DNA from: Caryophanales bacterium
GTDB taxonomy: Bacteria; Bacillota; Bacilli; CAJFEE01
Direction of reading: 5' to 3'
Assembly: GCA_029256085.1 (NCBI GenBank)
Contig: JAQSYP010000006.1
Coordinates: 34,754 to 98,753, forward strand
Length of the DNA stretch: 64,000 nucleotides
In this document: positions 9,078 through 18,090 of the stretch, piece after piece
How positions within the stretch are numbered: position 1 is the first letter of the stretch
Layout: every line of letters starts with the position of its first letter
Notes under the pieces: model-generated
The model's input: the letters and a program-made list of their open reading frames with translations, nothing else
Databases searched by the model: none
What the model was told of the DNA's origin: nothing
Program-made: the position numbers and the translations under genes

Positions 9078-10337
9078 TTACTTAATTATTAGTTCCTTAG
9101 GAAAAGGTTCATTTTTCATAAGGTGCCACATTTTGTCTATATATGATAGTGTGTAAAAATTTTCATAATAATAATAGTAGTAAGACCCCTTTGTTGTCAT
9201 AACATATTGATTGTTTTCCTTTTTAACAAAGCCTAAAATTCTGGCAAGCCATAGCTCAAAGCCATAATTTTGTTCCAAACTCTCACCGAAGAACGTTTTG
9301 AAATCGGTTGAATTAACCCTCATTGTGTATGAAGTCCAAAACAAGTAATATATCATTCTTTGTCTCCGTGAAAAATTCAACTTTAGAGCAGTAGGCAAGT
9401 TACCACTATTGATCCTCTTTTGATACTCGTACAAATCAAATGTATTAATTTTAAACTGGTCCTCTAGAAGGGTTGTAGCAGAGCAACCAAATCCGAGAAA
9501 ATTCTCCCTGGTCATTGAGGAGTACTTTGAAGAACCATGCTTGGAAAACGTCCAAATTGAATCACGTACGTACCCTTGTTCATAGCAATAGTCAACTATT
9601 TCATACAATAACCCTTTCTTTTCTTTGTTGGTCATTTTAATAAATTTACGGTCTGTAAAGGTGAAATCGATAAATGGATATATGGCGAAATGATTGGCAC
9701 CATTATTGAATGCTGTTTCAATGTCCCTTTTCAAGATTTCGATTGTCTGACCTGGTAGTCCAAAAATGAAATCCATTGAAACGGTTTCGAAATTAACCTT
9801 TGATAATGCTTTGAACATGTTGGTGTAATTAAGCTCTCCTCTTCCTAGGAGCTTTAGATATTCAATCTGAAATGATTGAATCCCAATGCTGATCTTTGTA
9901 ACACCAGCTTCTTTTAAAACTGTAAGTTTTTCTTCTGTCACATCACAAGGGTGTAGTTCTAACCCTATGCCTTCAGTTACAGTAAAATACTTATTAATCT
10001 GCTGAATTATATATTTTATTTCATTTGCGATAAGTGCAGGGGTTCCACCACCAAAGTAAAGGCTTGTTACCTCCTTCTTTTCTATACCAACAGTACTTCC
10101 TACCATATCAATTTCTTTAAGCAACGCTTCAATATATGTATCTACTAAATTCTTATTGTATTGAACCTTACAATACGGGCAGAACTCACAAAGCGTCCTA
10201 CAAAATGGAATATGTACATATAATCCTAGATTTCTTGTATCCTTATAATCTAACTTGTTTTCGTATGTATTAGTAAAATGAAATGGCTTAAAAGACCTTG
10301 TCAGCCATGCACGTGTAGCTTTTGTTATAACACTCAT
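9078..10337 (-). CDS. HemW/HemN-like radical SAM protein of unknown function (419 aa)
   Basis: The radical SAM motif is C46-x3-C50-x2-C53, with a fourth cysteine at 56 as in the coproporphyrinogen-oxidase/HemW family. The context YVHIPFCRTLC, the FGGGTPA SAM-binding segment, ISIGIQSFQ and MDFIFGLPGQT are all family hallmarks. The C-terminal half is divergent from standard HemW and ends with an unusual run of five tyrosines (GSYYYYYYENFY region). The start is ATG at 10337 with GAGGAG upstream. It lies 13 bp after a second radical SAM gene, so the pair is an operon. The pair is duplicated in decayed form at 6220-7917. It may modify a peptide, lipid or cofactor; a real role in heme synthesis is not supported by context. 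Confidence 0.85.
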   Translation of the reverse strand: MSVITKATRAWLTRSFKPFHFTNTYENKLDYKDTRNLGLYVHIPFCRTLCEFCPYCKVQYNKNLVDTYIEALLKEIDMVGSTVGIEKKEVTSLYFGGGTPALIANEIKYIIQQINKYFTVTEGIGLELHPCDVTEEKLTVLKEAGVTKISIGIQSFQIEYLKLLGRGELNYTNMFKALSKVNFETVSMDFIFGLPGQTIEILKRDIETAFNNGANHFAIYPFIDFTFTDRKFIKMTNKEKKGLLYEIVDYCYEQGYVRDSIWTFSKHGSSKYSSMTRENFLGFGCSATTLLEDQFKINTFDLYEYQKRINSGNLPTALKLNFSRRQRMIYYLFWTSYTMRVNSTDFKTFFGESLEQNYGFELWLARILGFVKKENNQYVMTTKGSYYYYYYENFYTLSYIDKMWHLMKNEPFPKELIIK

Positions 10338-10350
10338 TATTTTCTCCTCT

Positions 10351-11253
10351 TTAAATGTATCTTAGATATGTCTTCAACATATCTACCATTACCTTGATTT
10401 TACCACTAAATATAAGCGTGTATTCTGCTGCGAAGAAATATCCACACTTTTCACAGAGTCCCGGAACATCAATACACCTTCCACAAATTGAAAGTTTGCC
10501 ATTTTCCATCACAACACACTGGTAACAAGGAGTTGGAAAATTATTGTGTACGATATAATCAAAGGCCGACTTCAGATTGAATATGGGGTATTCCCTATGT
10601 ATAAGTTCGGTTATTTTATCACAACATTGCTGTTTTTCATAAACGCTCAATGCCAAGTCTAATGTTTCAGGGTATGGAGTATGAAAATTAAATGATACCG
10701 CTCTTATATTCATCTTGTCTTTTGCAACATCACAAACTTGTTGAATGCAACTCTTGTTAATCTGGTTGATTGCCATATATAAACAAATATTATCAGATGT
10801 TGCTTCATCAATATTCTTCATAATGACATCATAAGTATTGCCACGAATGATGTTATGGTGCTCTCTGTCGCCGTCTAGACTTAGTAAAATTAAGTCTGCT
10901 TCGGGCAAATCTATTTTTTGTGTGCCATTAGTTACTATATTAACAATATAAAATCCCATATCTTTTGCTTCTATTACTAAGTCGCGCAAAGTTTTGTTCT
11001 CGCTTCTCCATAATAAGGTTTCTCCACCACAAAAAAACAGAATGCGTATGCCCTTTTTATATAAAAATTCCATTTCTTGTTTTATTTGTTCGTAAGGGTG
11101 TATGACTGCATTATGATTATTAACAGAGCAGTGCTTACAGTTTAAATTGCATTTGTCTGTGACAATAATCGTTCCCAATATGGGCTTTTTCCTCTGAAAC
11201 AGTACAGTGCTAATTCCAAAAGACCCTAGTTTTATCAAATGATTTAATTTCAT
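10351..11253 (-). CDS. Radical SAM protein with C-terminal Cys-rich (SPASM-like) region (300 aa)
   Basis: The cluster motif is C35-x3-C39-x2-C42 (TDKCNLNCKHC), followed by FFCGGETLLW (the GGE SAM motif) and VTNGTQ, as in the MoaA/SkfB-like radical SAM group. The C-terminus has three C-x2-C pairs (CYQC, CGRC, CEKC) that could bind an auxiliary cluster, as in SPASM or twitch domains. The start chosen is ATG at 11253, with CGAGG 5 nt upstream; an in-frame ATG at 11295 has no good ribosome binding site. It is followed 13 bp later by the HemW-like gene. The substrate is not known. Peptide modification is possible, but no obvious precursor peptide is encoded next to it on this strand. Confidence 0.85.
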   Translation of the reverse strand: MKLNHLIKLGSFGISTVLFQRKKPILGTIIVTDKCNLNCKHCSVNNHNAVIHPYEQIKQEMEFLYKKGIRILFFCGGETLLWRSENKTLRDLVIEAKDMGFYIVNIVTNGTQKIDLPEADLILLSLDGDREHHNIIRGNTYDVIMKNIDEATSDNICLYMAINQINKSCIQQVCDVAKDKMNIRAVSFNFHTPYPETLDLALSVYEKQQCCDKITELIHREYPIFNLKSAFDYIVHNNFPTPCYQCVVMENGKLSICGRCIDVPGLCEKCGYFFAAEYTLIFSGKIKVMVDMLKTYLRYI

Positions 11254-11333
11254 ATTAACCTCGCGTAGAAAAAGTAATTTATTAATGGTTTTCAATATTA
11301 TCTCAAAAATGTTTATTGCTTCTTGTAAAACTG

Positions 11334-11340
11334 TGTCGAA
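11334..11340 (+). promoter_or_regulatory. Spo0A-box-like heptamer upstream of the radical SAM operon
   Basis: TGTCGAA, the Spo0A box consensus, lies about 80 bp upstream of the radical SAM start. The same heptamer is kept upstream of the decayed copy at 7911-7917. A heptamer can occur by chance. Confidence 0.25.
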
Positions 11341-11403
11341 ATTAATAAAAAAACACCTAATCTATTTGATTGTATTTATACAAATTAAATTGGCCTTATA
11401 TAA

Positions 11404-11437
11404 ATAAAAGAAAAGATAGCTTAATTCAAGCTATCTT
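11404..11437 (-). terminator. Rho-independent terminator of opuA operon
   Basis: The perfect 10-bp stem AAGATAGCTT / AAGCTATCTT (11413-11437) is followed on the minus strand by a T-rich tract, about 20 bp after the opuAC stop. Confidence 0.85.
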
Positions 11438-11456
11438 CTCGTTAATTATAATTCTA

Positions 11457-12359
11457 TTATTTTAGATCTTCAATTGAGTCAATATCCATGTAAGCTGGAA
11501 CGACTAATCCAAGTTTAGTTCCAGAAAGGTTTGCACCTAAGTCTTCGAACTTTCCTTTATATTCAGCGTAGTAGTCAGCGTGAGTTGTTGGCAACCATGC
11601 ACCTACCATTGCGTCACCACTTCCGTCTGCAATACCTGCCCACATTGGACCTGCATCAACTTGAACTAACTTTACTTCATATCCTACACTTTCTAGTACA
11701 TTTTCTACAACATGTGAACTAGCTATTACATCATCCCATGCAACGTATAGCATTTTTAGCTCTTTACCGTTAACTTTTTCAACACCATCAGTCCAAGTGT
11801 CAACTAGCTCCTTATTATCTTTCACCCATTGTGCTGCTGCATCTTCTGGATCCGTACCTTCTTGAATTGAATTCATTACTGTTTCAATGTGTTTCGGCTC
11901 CCATTTAAATTGGTCAAGAAGCTTATAGGCATCCGGGTGATCTTCTTTCAGCCCTTTACGAACGATGGTATTAACATCTTCAGCACCACCATATATTCCC
12001 TTTGGATCTTCTAAGTATTTTAAATCATAGCTTGCAAACTTCCAGTGTGGGCTCCAACCTGTTACAATGATTGGTTCCTTTTTGTCATAAGCTTTTTTCA
12101 AGGCCGCTGCCATTGCAGCACCTGAACCTTCCACTACTTCCCATTTATCTAGACCATATTTAGGAAGAACATCATTAATAGTTAATTTCATTAATCCTGC
12201 ACCTGGATCTATCCCAACAATTTTATAATCAACTTGTTCTCCTACAAATTTAGTAGAGTTTTTTGATTCAGATGATTTTTCTGTTTCATCTCCCCCACAA
12301 GCAGTTAATCCAAGTGCTAGAGCTAGTGCTGATGTGATCCCAACTAATTTTTTAAACAT
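11457..12359 (-). CDS. opuAC: Glycine betaine ABC transporter, substrate-binding lipoprotein
   Basis: This is the extracellular binding component of an osmoprotectant importer. A lipoprotein signal ends in the lipobox LTAC at about residues 18-21, followed by an acidic and Ser-rich linker. The mature part is a single OpuAC domain with several Trp residues (for example GWSPHWKF and VAWDDV) of the kind that form the aromatic betaine cage. Length (300 aa) is close to the 293 aa of Bacillus subtilis OpuAC. The start codon shares one base with the stop of opuAB. Third gene of the opuAA-AB-AC operon. Confidence 0.93.
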   Translation of the reverse strand: MFKKLVGITSALALALGLTACGGDETEKSSESKNSTKFVGEQVDYKIVGIDPGAGLMKLTINDVLPKYGLDKWEVVEGSGAAMAAALKKAYDKKEPIIVTGWSPHWKFASYDLKYLEDPKGIYGGAEDVNTIVRKGLKEDHPDAYKLLDQFKWEPKHIETVMNSIQEGTDPEDAAAQWVKDNKELVDTWTDGVEKVNGKELKMLYVAWDDVIASSHVVENVLESVGYEVKLVQVDAGPMWAGIADGSGDAMVGAWLPTTHADYYAEYKGKFEDLGANLSGTKLGLVVPAYMDIDSIEDLK

Positions 12360-13207
12360 TATAAAATTCCCCCTTGTTTTTTCTTTCCAATATTTTGTGT
12401 GATACGGTCTAGTAAAATAGCAATTACAACTATTGCTATTCCCGCTTCAAACCCATCACCTGTTTTAATTTGTGTGACTGCACGATATACTTCTGTACCA
12501 AGTCCTGGTGCGCCAACCATAGATGCTATTACTACCATTGATAAAGATAGCATTATACTTTGATTAATCCCCGCCATAATCGTTGGCATAGCCAGTGGCA
12601 ATTCTACCTTTAGCAGCTTTTGCTTAGTTGTAGAGCCAAATGCTTCTGACGCCTCAATTAAATCCGCTGGAACTTGTTTAATTCCTAATACGGTTAAGCG
12701 AATCGTTGGTGGCATTGCAAAAATAACCGATGCAATTACCCCTGGTACAACACCTATGCTAAAGAAGAAGATTGCTGGAAGTAAATAAACGAAAGCTGGC
12801 ATAGTTTGCATCAAATCGAGAATAGGTGTAACTATTTGTCTCACTCTTTCACTTTGAGATGCCCAAATACCAACTGGAATCCCTATCACGATAGAAATTA
12901 AAACCGAGGTCAATACAAGAGATAGTGTCTCAATCATTTCTTCCCAATAACCTAAATTATCAATAAGAAATAAACCTAATAAGGAAAATAAAGCAATTCT
13001 CCAATTACAAACCTTCCAAGCTATTAAACTCACAATAATAATTAGTACTATTGAAGGGACAATGCTTAAACCTGTAACAATGCCTTCAACAAAGAACTCA
13101 ATGCTATCTGATATACCATCAAATACTTCACCAAAGTTACTTGTCATCCAATCAACTAATAAGTCGATCCAATCTGCTAAGGGAAGTCTCGGTAAAATTC
13201 CTTCCAT
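12359..13207 (-). CDS. opuAB: Glycine betaine ABC transporter, permease
   Basis: This integral membrane protein of 282 aa is the same length as B. subtilis OpuAB. It has several hydrophobic helices and the cytoplasmic EAA loop (EASEAFGSTTKQKLLKVELPLA region, about residues 185-205) that contacts the ATPase. Its start overlaps the opuAA stop by one base, and its stop overlaps the opuAC start, which indicates translational coupling. Confidence 0.93.
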   Translation of the reverse strand: MEGILPRLPLADWIDLLVDWMTSNFGEVFDGISDSIEFFVEGIVTGLSIVPSIVLIIIVSLIAWKVCNWRIALFSLLGLFLIDNLGYWEEMIETLSLVLTSVLISIVIGIPVGIWASQSERVRQIVTPILDLMQTMPAFVYLLPAIFFFSIGVVPGVIASVIFAMPPTIRLTVLGIKQVPADLIEASEAFGSTTKQKLLKVELPLAMPTIMAGINQSIMLSLSMVVIASMVGAPGLGTEVYRAVTQIKTGDGFEAGIAIVVIAILLDRITQNIGKKKQGGIL

Positions 13208-14463
13208 TACAGCACCTCCTTAGCTATTGCCACTTCGGGTTCAATTATTTCTGATTCAACAACTTCATTTATATATTTCGAATTACCCGTAAGTGCTCCA
13301 ATTACTGCACCTTTAATTAAAATACCTTTTAACCGGTTATTAACATCTGTAACAGCAACAGGAATGTTTGACGATGAAACTTTATCAAATAAATCGATTA
13401 GTACAGTGTCTGTTCCAACGACATTTATATCCTTATCTAGGATGTCTATTAGCGACTCACTTTTATCAGCTGCTTCCGAAGCATCTTTAGCAGTAATTGC
13501 CCCAAGAAGATGCTGCTGTTTATCCACGACATATATAGATGAAATACCTAGATTCTTCATTAATTTTAGAGCAACACGTGGCCCTTTATCGATTTGTACG
13601 GTTTCAGCACGCTTCATAACATGTTGAGCAGTCAAGACCTTCGAAAGATCTACGTCCTCTACAAATCTCTCAACATATTCATTAGAAGGATTCATTAATA
13701 CTTCTTCGGGTGTTCCTATTTGTACGATGTTACCATCCTTCATAAGGGCAATTCTGTCACCAATACGTAGGGCTTCATCTAAATCATGGGTAATAAAGAC
13801 GATTGTCTTCTCCATATTAGACTGTAATTCTAGCAACTCATCCTGCATATCTTTACGAATTAACGGATCCAATGCGCTAAAAGCTTCATCCATTAAAAGA
13901 ACATCAGGATCATTTGCTAGCGCTCTCGCCAATCCCACACGCTGTTGCATTCCACCACTTAGTTGACTAGGATATTGATTCTCATAACCATCTAGACCTA
14001 CTAATGCTAAGGCCTCTAATGCCTTTGTACTTCTTTCAGACTTTTCAACACCCTGAATTTCCAAACCATATTCAGTGTTTTCAAGCACTGTCTTATGAGG
14101 AAACAATGCAAACTTCTGAAAGACCATGCTAATTTTCTTTCTTCTAACTTGCCTTAATTCTTCCTTATTCATCTTAACTACGTCTTTACCATCAATAAGA
14201 ACTTGCCCTAATGTTGGTTCAATTAGACGATTAAGCAAGCGCACTAAGGTTGACTTTCCACTTCCAGATAACCCCATAATTACAAATATTTCACCTGATT
14301 TCACTTCGAAAGTTGCTCTATTAACACCAACCGTTGAACCTGTTTCCTTTAATATTTTTTCCTTAGATTTCCCCTCCTTTAGTAATTGGAGTGCCTTCTT
14401 TGATGATTTCCCGAAAATCTTGGTAACATCATTGACCCTTATCTTTACCTCGGTTTCTATCAT
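13207..14463 (-). CDS. opuAA: Glycine betaine ABC transporter, ATP-binding protein with CBS domains
   Basis: The 418-aa protein has the same length as B. subtilis OpuAA. Walker A is GLSGSGKST at 64-72, the ABC signature is LSGGMQQR, Walker B is VLLMDEAFSALD, and the switch His is in FITHDLDEAL. A tandem CBS pair occupies the last 140 residues (from about 280), the ionic-strength-sensing module in this family. ATG at 14463 has GAGGTG upstream. First gene of the operon, divergent from a GbsR-type regulator. Confidence 0.94.
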   Translation of the reverse strand: MIETEVKIRVNDVTKIFGKSSKKALQLLKEGKSKEKILKETGSTVGVNRATFEVKSGEIFVIMGLSGSGKSTLVRLLNRLIEPTLGQVLIDGKDVVKMNKEELRQVRRKKISMVFQKFALFPHKTVLENTEYGLEIQGVEKSERSTKALEALALVGLDGYENQYPSQLSGGMQQRVGLARALANDPDVLLMDEAFSALDPLIRKDMQDELLELQSNMEKTIVFITHDLDEALRIGDRIALMKDGNIVQIGTPEEVLMNPSNEYVERFVEDVDLSKVLTAQHVMKRAETVQIDKGPRVALKLMKNLGISSIYVVDKQQHLLGAITAKDASEAADKSESLIDILDKDINVVGTDTVLIDLFDKVSSSNIPVAVTDVNNRLKGILIKGAVIGALTGNSKYINEVVESEIIEPEVAIAKEVL

Positions 14464-14496
14464 TCAATCACCTCGTTTTTTCTTTGGTCTTTCATA

Positions 14497-14571
14497 AGTA
14501 TAACACATTTTTAAAAAAATAATTTGTATGAACAGTCTAATTTATGTTTATAAGTTATATAATATGAACAG
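14497..14571 (-). promoter_or_regulatory. opuA promoter with direct-repeat candidate operator
   Basis: An extended -10 element, TGTTATACT on the minus strand, has its hexamer at 14502-14497. The heptamer-plus repeat CTGTTCATA (minus strand) occurs exactly twice, at 14535-14527 and 14571-14563, 36 bp apart and just upstream of the -10. It is a candidate operator for the divergent regulator; this is inference. Confidence 0.5.
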
Positions 14572-14597
14572 AAAAAACTGTGCGAATTTATTTTTTG

Positions 14598-14625
14598 TTT
14601 ACTTTAATGCTCATTTAAGTATAAT
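14598..14625 (+). promoter_or_regulatory. Promoter of the GbsR-type regulator
   Basis: TTTACT (14598-14603) and a consensus TATAAT (14620-14625) are separated by 16 bp and lie about 45 bp upstream of the regulator start. Confidence 0.55.
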
Positions 14626-14668
14626 GATTATGTAGTATTACAATTAATTGACGATTTTGTTATAGGAC

Positions 14669-15220
14669 GTGAGAAAGTTGAAAGATGAAGAAGTATTACA
14701 AAAAACAAGGACAATGGTTATAGATACCATTTCTCAAAATATGAACCTATATGGAATTACCCCCTCAGCTGGACGTCTTTACGGCCTTCTTTTTTTCTCG
14801 GATAAACCACTTACACTCGATGAAATGAAAGAAGAGCTCGGTATGAGTAAAACTAGTATGAGTAATTCGATTAAAAGCTTACTAGATTTAAATATGGTGG
14901 AAAAGGTTTGGGTAAGGGGAGCTAGAAGGGATCTATATACAATCAAAGAAGATTGGTATCAGTGCTTCTTTGACTTCTTCAAAATAAAATGGCGTACAGC
15001 CATTATGATGAATAGTAGTGCGATGGAAAAATCTATCTCAAAATTAAATGATCTTATTGCTGATCCGAGTACTTCTGAAGAAATTCGTGAGCATGCACTA
15101 ACGGATATAGATAAGCTAAAGGAAAGACTTGAATATTACGAATGGCAAAACAGACTCTTCGACACCTTTCAAACAAAAGAGATTCTTAAGTTTGTTCCAA
15201 TCGATAAGAAGAAAGAATAG
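14669..15220 (+). CDS. GbsR/OpcR-type (MarR-like) transcriptional regulator
   Basis: The 183-aa protein has a winged-helix DNA-binding region around residues 30-90 (LDEMKEELGMSKTSMSNSIK is the likely recognition helix region), followed by a helical C-terminus for dimerisation. Length and layout match the GbsR family, which represses glycine betaine import or synthesis genes in Bacillus. The divergent opuA operon shares the intergenic region, so opuA is the likely target. GTG at 14669 or TTG at 14678 could be the start; ribosome binding signals do not decide clearly. Confidence 0.85.
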   Translation: MRKLKDEEVLQKTRTMVIDTISQNMNLYGITPSAGRLYGLLFFSDKPLTLDEMKEELGMSKTSMSNSIKSLLDLNMVEKVWVRGARRDLYTIKEDWYQCFFDFFKIKWRTAIMMNSSAMEKSISKLNDLIADPSTSEEIREHALTDIDKLKERLEYYEWQNRLFDTFQTKEILKFVPIDKKKE

Positions 15221-15241
15221 ATATGTAGCTTTTTGGAAATA

Positions 15242-15280
15242 AATACCCTTCTATAATGCTAAGTATTATAGAAGGGTATT
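15242..15280. terminator. Bidirectional terminator between regulator and serine hydrolase
   Basis: A 16-bp stem at 15242-15257 / 15265-15280 with T-rich flanks on both sides separates two convergent genes. Confidence 0.85.
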
Positions 15281-15284
15281 TTAT

Positions 15285-16376
15285 TTAGAGTAAATTCAAA
15301 TCAGAATTATTATTTATAATAGCATTATGAATATCCCAACCTAATGGACCCGAACATAGTCCTTGGTTAGCCAAAATAACTACATAAATATCTAGGCTCG
15401 GATAATAATATAGCCTTGCACTAATTCCATATTCTTCCCCGGTATGACCACATCGAACGATTTCTTTGCTTTCTTTATTTAAAATAAATTCATTGCCGTA
15501 TCCATACATCCATATGTAATCCCTTGGTGTGTCATCATATTCTGAAACCTTTGGAATAAACATCTCCCTTGTCATTTTTTCACCAAGTAATTCATTATTT
15601 CTCAATCCTTTTATAAACTTTACTAGGTCTTCCGCACTTGAGGTAGCTCCTCCATCTGAAGCAGCGTCAGGGGTTGCAGTATAAATGTTCTTTTTCCATC
15701 CTATAATTTTTTCATTACCATCTAATATAATTTCATAACCTTCAGCCACTGACTCATCAGCATCATCTAAAGAAAGGAAATCTGAATCATTCATATTTAA
15801 CTTTTTGAAGATATTTTCTCTAATATAATCAAAATAAGAAAATCCTGACTCTTTTTGTATTATAAGACCCAATAATATATACCCTGCACCATTATAATGG
15901 TATTTTTCATTAACCTTTCTAACTGGTTCGTTATACATAAATAAATCTAGATAATCTTCTAGTTTACGAATTTTATAGATTGGAGTTTTTGACCAAAGTT
16001 TTTCCCATTCTTCACTTCCAAGCTTTTCATCAAAGTAATCTCCAATGCCTGATGTGTGCGTTAGTAAACTTTCAACTGTTACGTCTTTTGGAATTTTACT
16101 ACCCTTAAGCTCTAGATATTCAACAACTTTAGTATTAAAAGAAAGTTTACCAGTTTCGATTAATTGGAGGATGCCTACTGCTGTGAACATTTTTGATACA
16201 GACGCAATTCTAAAGCGTGTCTTCAAACTATTATTTATCTTCCAAGATCTATTAGCATATCCATAGGTTCCTGAAAAAAGCTCTTCGTTCCCTTTACTAA
16301 TTAGTACAACACCTGAAAATTGATCATTTTCTACCTTTTTAGAAATCAGTTTATTAATTTGTTCACTGAAATTCAT
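15285..16376 (-). CDS. Serine hydrolase, beta-lactamase class C / penicillin-binding-protein-like (363 aa)
   Basis: The three motifs of the family are present: SxxK in RIASVSKMFT (nucleophile Ser), YxN in YHYNGAGYI, and HTG in CGHTGEEYG near the C-terminus. There is no signal peptide, so the enzyme appears cytoplasmic or is exported atypically. ATG at 16376 with AAAGGAG upstream overlaps the stop of the preceding GNAT gene by one base, so the two are translationally coupled. Substrate is unknown; esterase or D-amino-acid peptidase activity is typical of such proteins, rather than antibiotic resistance. Confidence 0.88.
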   Translation of the reverse strand: MNFSEQINKLISKKVENDQFSGVVLISKGNEELFSGTYGYANRSWKINNSLKTRFRIASVSKMFTAVGILQLIETGKLSFNTKVVEYLELKGSKIPKDVTVESLLTHTSGIGDYFDEKLGSEEWEKLWSKTPIYKIRKLEDYLDLFMYNEPVRKVNEKYHYNGAGYILLGLIIQKESGFSYFDYIRENIFKKLNMNDSDFLSLDDADESVAEGYEIILDGNEKIIGWKKNIYTATPDAASDGGATSSAEDLVKFIKGLRNNELLGEKMTREMFIPKVSEYDDTPRDYIWMYGYGNEFILNKESKEIVRCGHTGEEYGISARLYYYPSLDIYVVILANQGLCSGPLGWDIHNAIINNNSDLNLL

Positions 16377-16933
16377 TACAGTACTCCTTTTGCTTCATTA
16401 TGTAGATTAAACTCCAACTGAAAATCTCTCGGATCATTTTCATATAGTTGCCTGTTTATTTCTGCTGCCTCAACACAGCCTACAGCAAAGTAGAATGCAA
16501 TCGTTTCTTCTGCAGATCCAGCACATATATATATTTTGTCAGCATTCCACTGTTTTGCAACATCTGCTGAAAGGAAGAATAAATTTTTACCTATACCCTT
16601 ATTTCTATATTCTAGCGATATAAATAGTTGATCTAGTAGAACATATTTAGACTCCTGGCCGAAGAATCCGCGATTAACCGTTACTAACCCTATTAAAGTT
16701 TGTTTTTCATCAAATGCACCAATTGCGCAACCTTTACCTTGAATTGTCTCTTTAAGCCTACTCACATGATAACCATAACCATTTGGCCAATCAGGATCTT
16801 GATAATTAATTTCCACTAATTTTCTTTCACCATTTACTTCTCGCCATGCTCTCCCTATGAATTGCGACGCATCGATTTCACGAATTCGTTCACATTCTTC
16901 AATTTTCAATTCTCTATATGTGATTCCTACCAT
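16376..16933 (-). CDS. GNAT-family N-acetyltransferase (185 aa)
   Basis: The protein has a GNAT fold with the acetyl-CoA loop YRNKGIGKNLF at about residues 118-128 and the beta-4 strand YVLLDQLFISLEY. The C-terminal region FYFAVGCVEAAEINRQLYE is typical. ATG at 16933 has GGAGG 5 nt upstream; an in-frame ATG at 16945 lacks a site. It is coupled to the serine hydrolase by a TAATG junction. Substrate unknown. Confidence 0.86.
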   Translation of the reverse strand: MVGITYRELKIEECERIREIDASQFIGRAWREVNGERKLVEINYQDPDWPNGYGYHVSRLKETIQGKGCAIGAFDEKQTLIGLVTVNRGFFGQESKYVLLDQLFISLEYRNKGIGKNLFFLSADVAKQWNADKIYICAGSAEETIAFYFAVGCVEAAEINRQLYENDPRDFQLEFNLHNEAKGVL

Positions 16934-17048
16934 CAGTTCCTCCATTTAAATACACAAAAATATAAAAAGCGCTATCTATTTCAGATGAGCGCAATGATGT
17001 CTCTTTTACAAAACTGCATAAAGAACTGTCTCTCCGTTTCCAAGAGAG

Positions 17049-17861
17049 CTAAGACCAATCCCTTGGACGCTTTATTCTTATTGGTAGGCTAGTGTTAGAA
17101 TCTCCCTTTGCAGAGTTAATTTGGGATTGTGTAATAAATATGCTTTCTGTAAGGTTTGCTCCTCTAATATCTACATTCCGCAGATCTGCTCCAATAAGAT
17201 TGGTACCAGCTAAGTTGTTCCCCCTTAAATCTGCTGCAATTAGGAGTGCGCCTGCCAAGTTCTCTCCTCTTAGGTCAGTTTTTTTTAAATCTTTACCTAT
17301 TAAATCTAGTCTTCTAGAAATCGTTCTCTTACCTTTAAAAGTCTTTCTTTTATCCTCGTAATACTTAACACATACATGTTCACTAACCTTTTTGAGAAGA
17401 GAGTTAACTTTAACTCTATGAGAATCTATGTCTAACTCTAAAAGATCATTAGCATTTAAATATGTAAGCTCTTCTGTTTCATTTATCAAGTGTTCTACCT
17501 TATTTCTTATGTTACTATCTATTTTTATCAAAAGTATCTCAGTCAAATACCATAGCATCTCATGGAGTTGTCTCATTACAGAAAACGCATTAAACATCTG
17601 CTGCGCCGATTCTATATCTTTCTGCCAATCTTGTCCCTTAAATGTAGTTTGAGCTACTTTTTGTCCAGCTCCAAAACATTCATAGGAAGTACATCCTTTA
17701 TGACCTTTTTCTTGAAGATCTTTGTGAACAGAACATCTAAAATCCTTTTTAAGATTCGAGCAAGGTTTACCAGCCTCTTTATCACCCGGAAATCCCTCAG
17801 AAGCCGAAAAATATAACGCAACACAGCAAAGACCGAAACATTTCCTGCAATCGCTTTTCAT
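17049..17861 (-). CDS. Cys-cluster (YkgJ-like) protein with C-terminal pentapeptide repeats
   Basis: The N-terminus (from MKSDCRKCFGLCC) has about eight cysteines in a pattern CxxCxxxCC...C...C...C...C within 60 residues, like the YkgJ family of putative zinc or iron chelating domains. A helical middle region follows (about 80-180). The C-terminus has roughly nine A(D/N)LRG-type pentapeptides that should form a short right-handed beta-helix. The start is uncertain: ATG at 17861 gives the conserved Cys-rich start, while in-frame starts extend to 17936 without a better ribosome site. Function unknown. It is transcribed away from malate synthase G. Confidence 0.75.
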   Translation of the reverse strand: MKSDCRKCFGLCCVALYFSASEGFPGDKEAGKPCSNLKKDFRCSVHKDLQEKGHKGCTSYECFGAGQKVAQTTFKGQDWQKDIESAQQMFNAFSVMRQLHEMLWYLTEILLIKIDSNIRNKVEHLINETEELTYLNANDLLELDIDSHRVKVNSLLKKVSEHVCVKYYEDKRKTFKGKRTISRRLDLIGKDLKKTDLRGENLAGALLIAADLRGNNLAGTNLIGADLRNVDIRGANLTESIFITQSQINSAKGDSNTSLPIRIKRPRDWS

Positions 17862-18090
17862 ATCTACAAATAACCTATCTTCATATATATTGCTATTTTC
17901 GTATACTATATAACTCACCCCTTGAAGCAACCCCACAATTATATATTCTCTTAAGTATTCAATATTAGTTTAATAAAATCCTCTTTTTCAATCCAACAAG
18001 AGTTATTGATTGATTCAAATTCGTAATTACAAAACACCCTAAAATATTGTTGTATTTCGGGAAGGATTTTCAAAAGATAGGTAGAAATTA

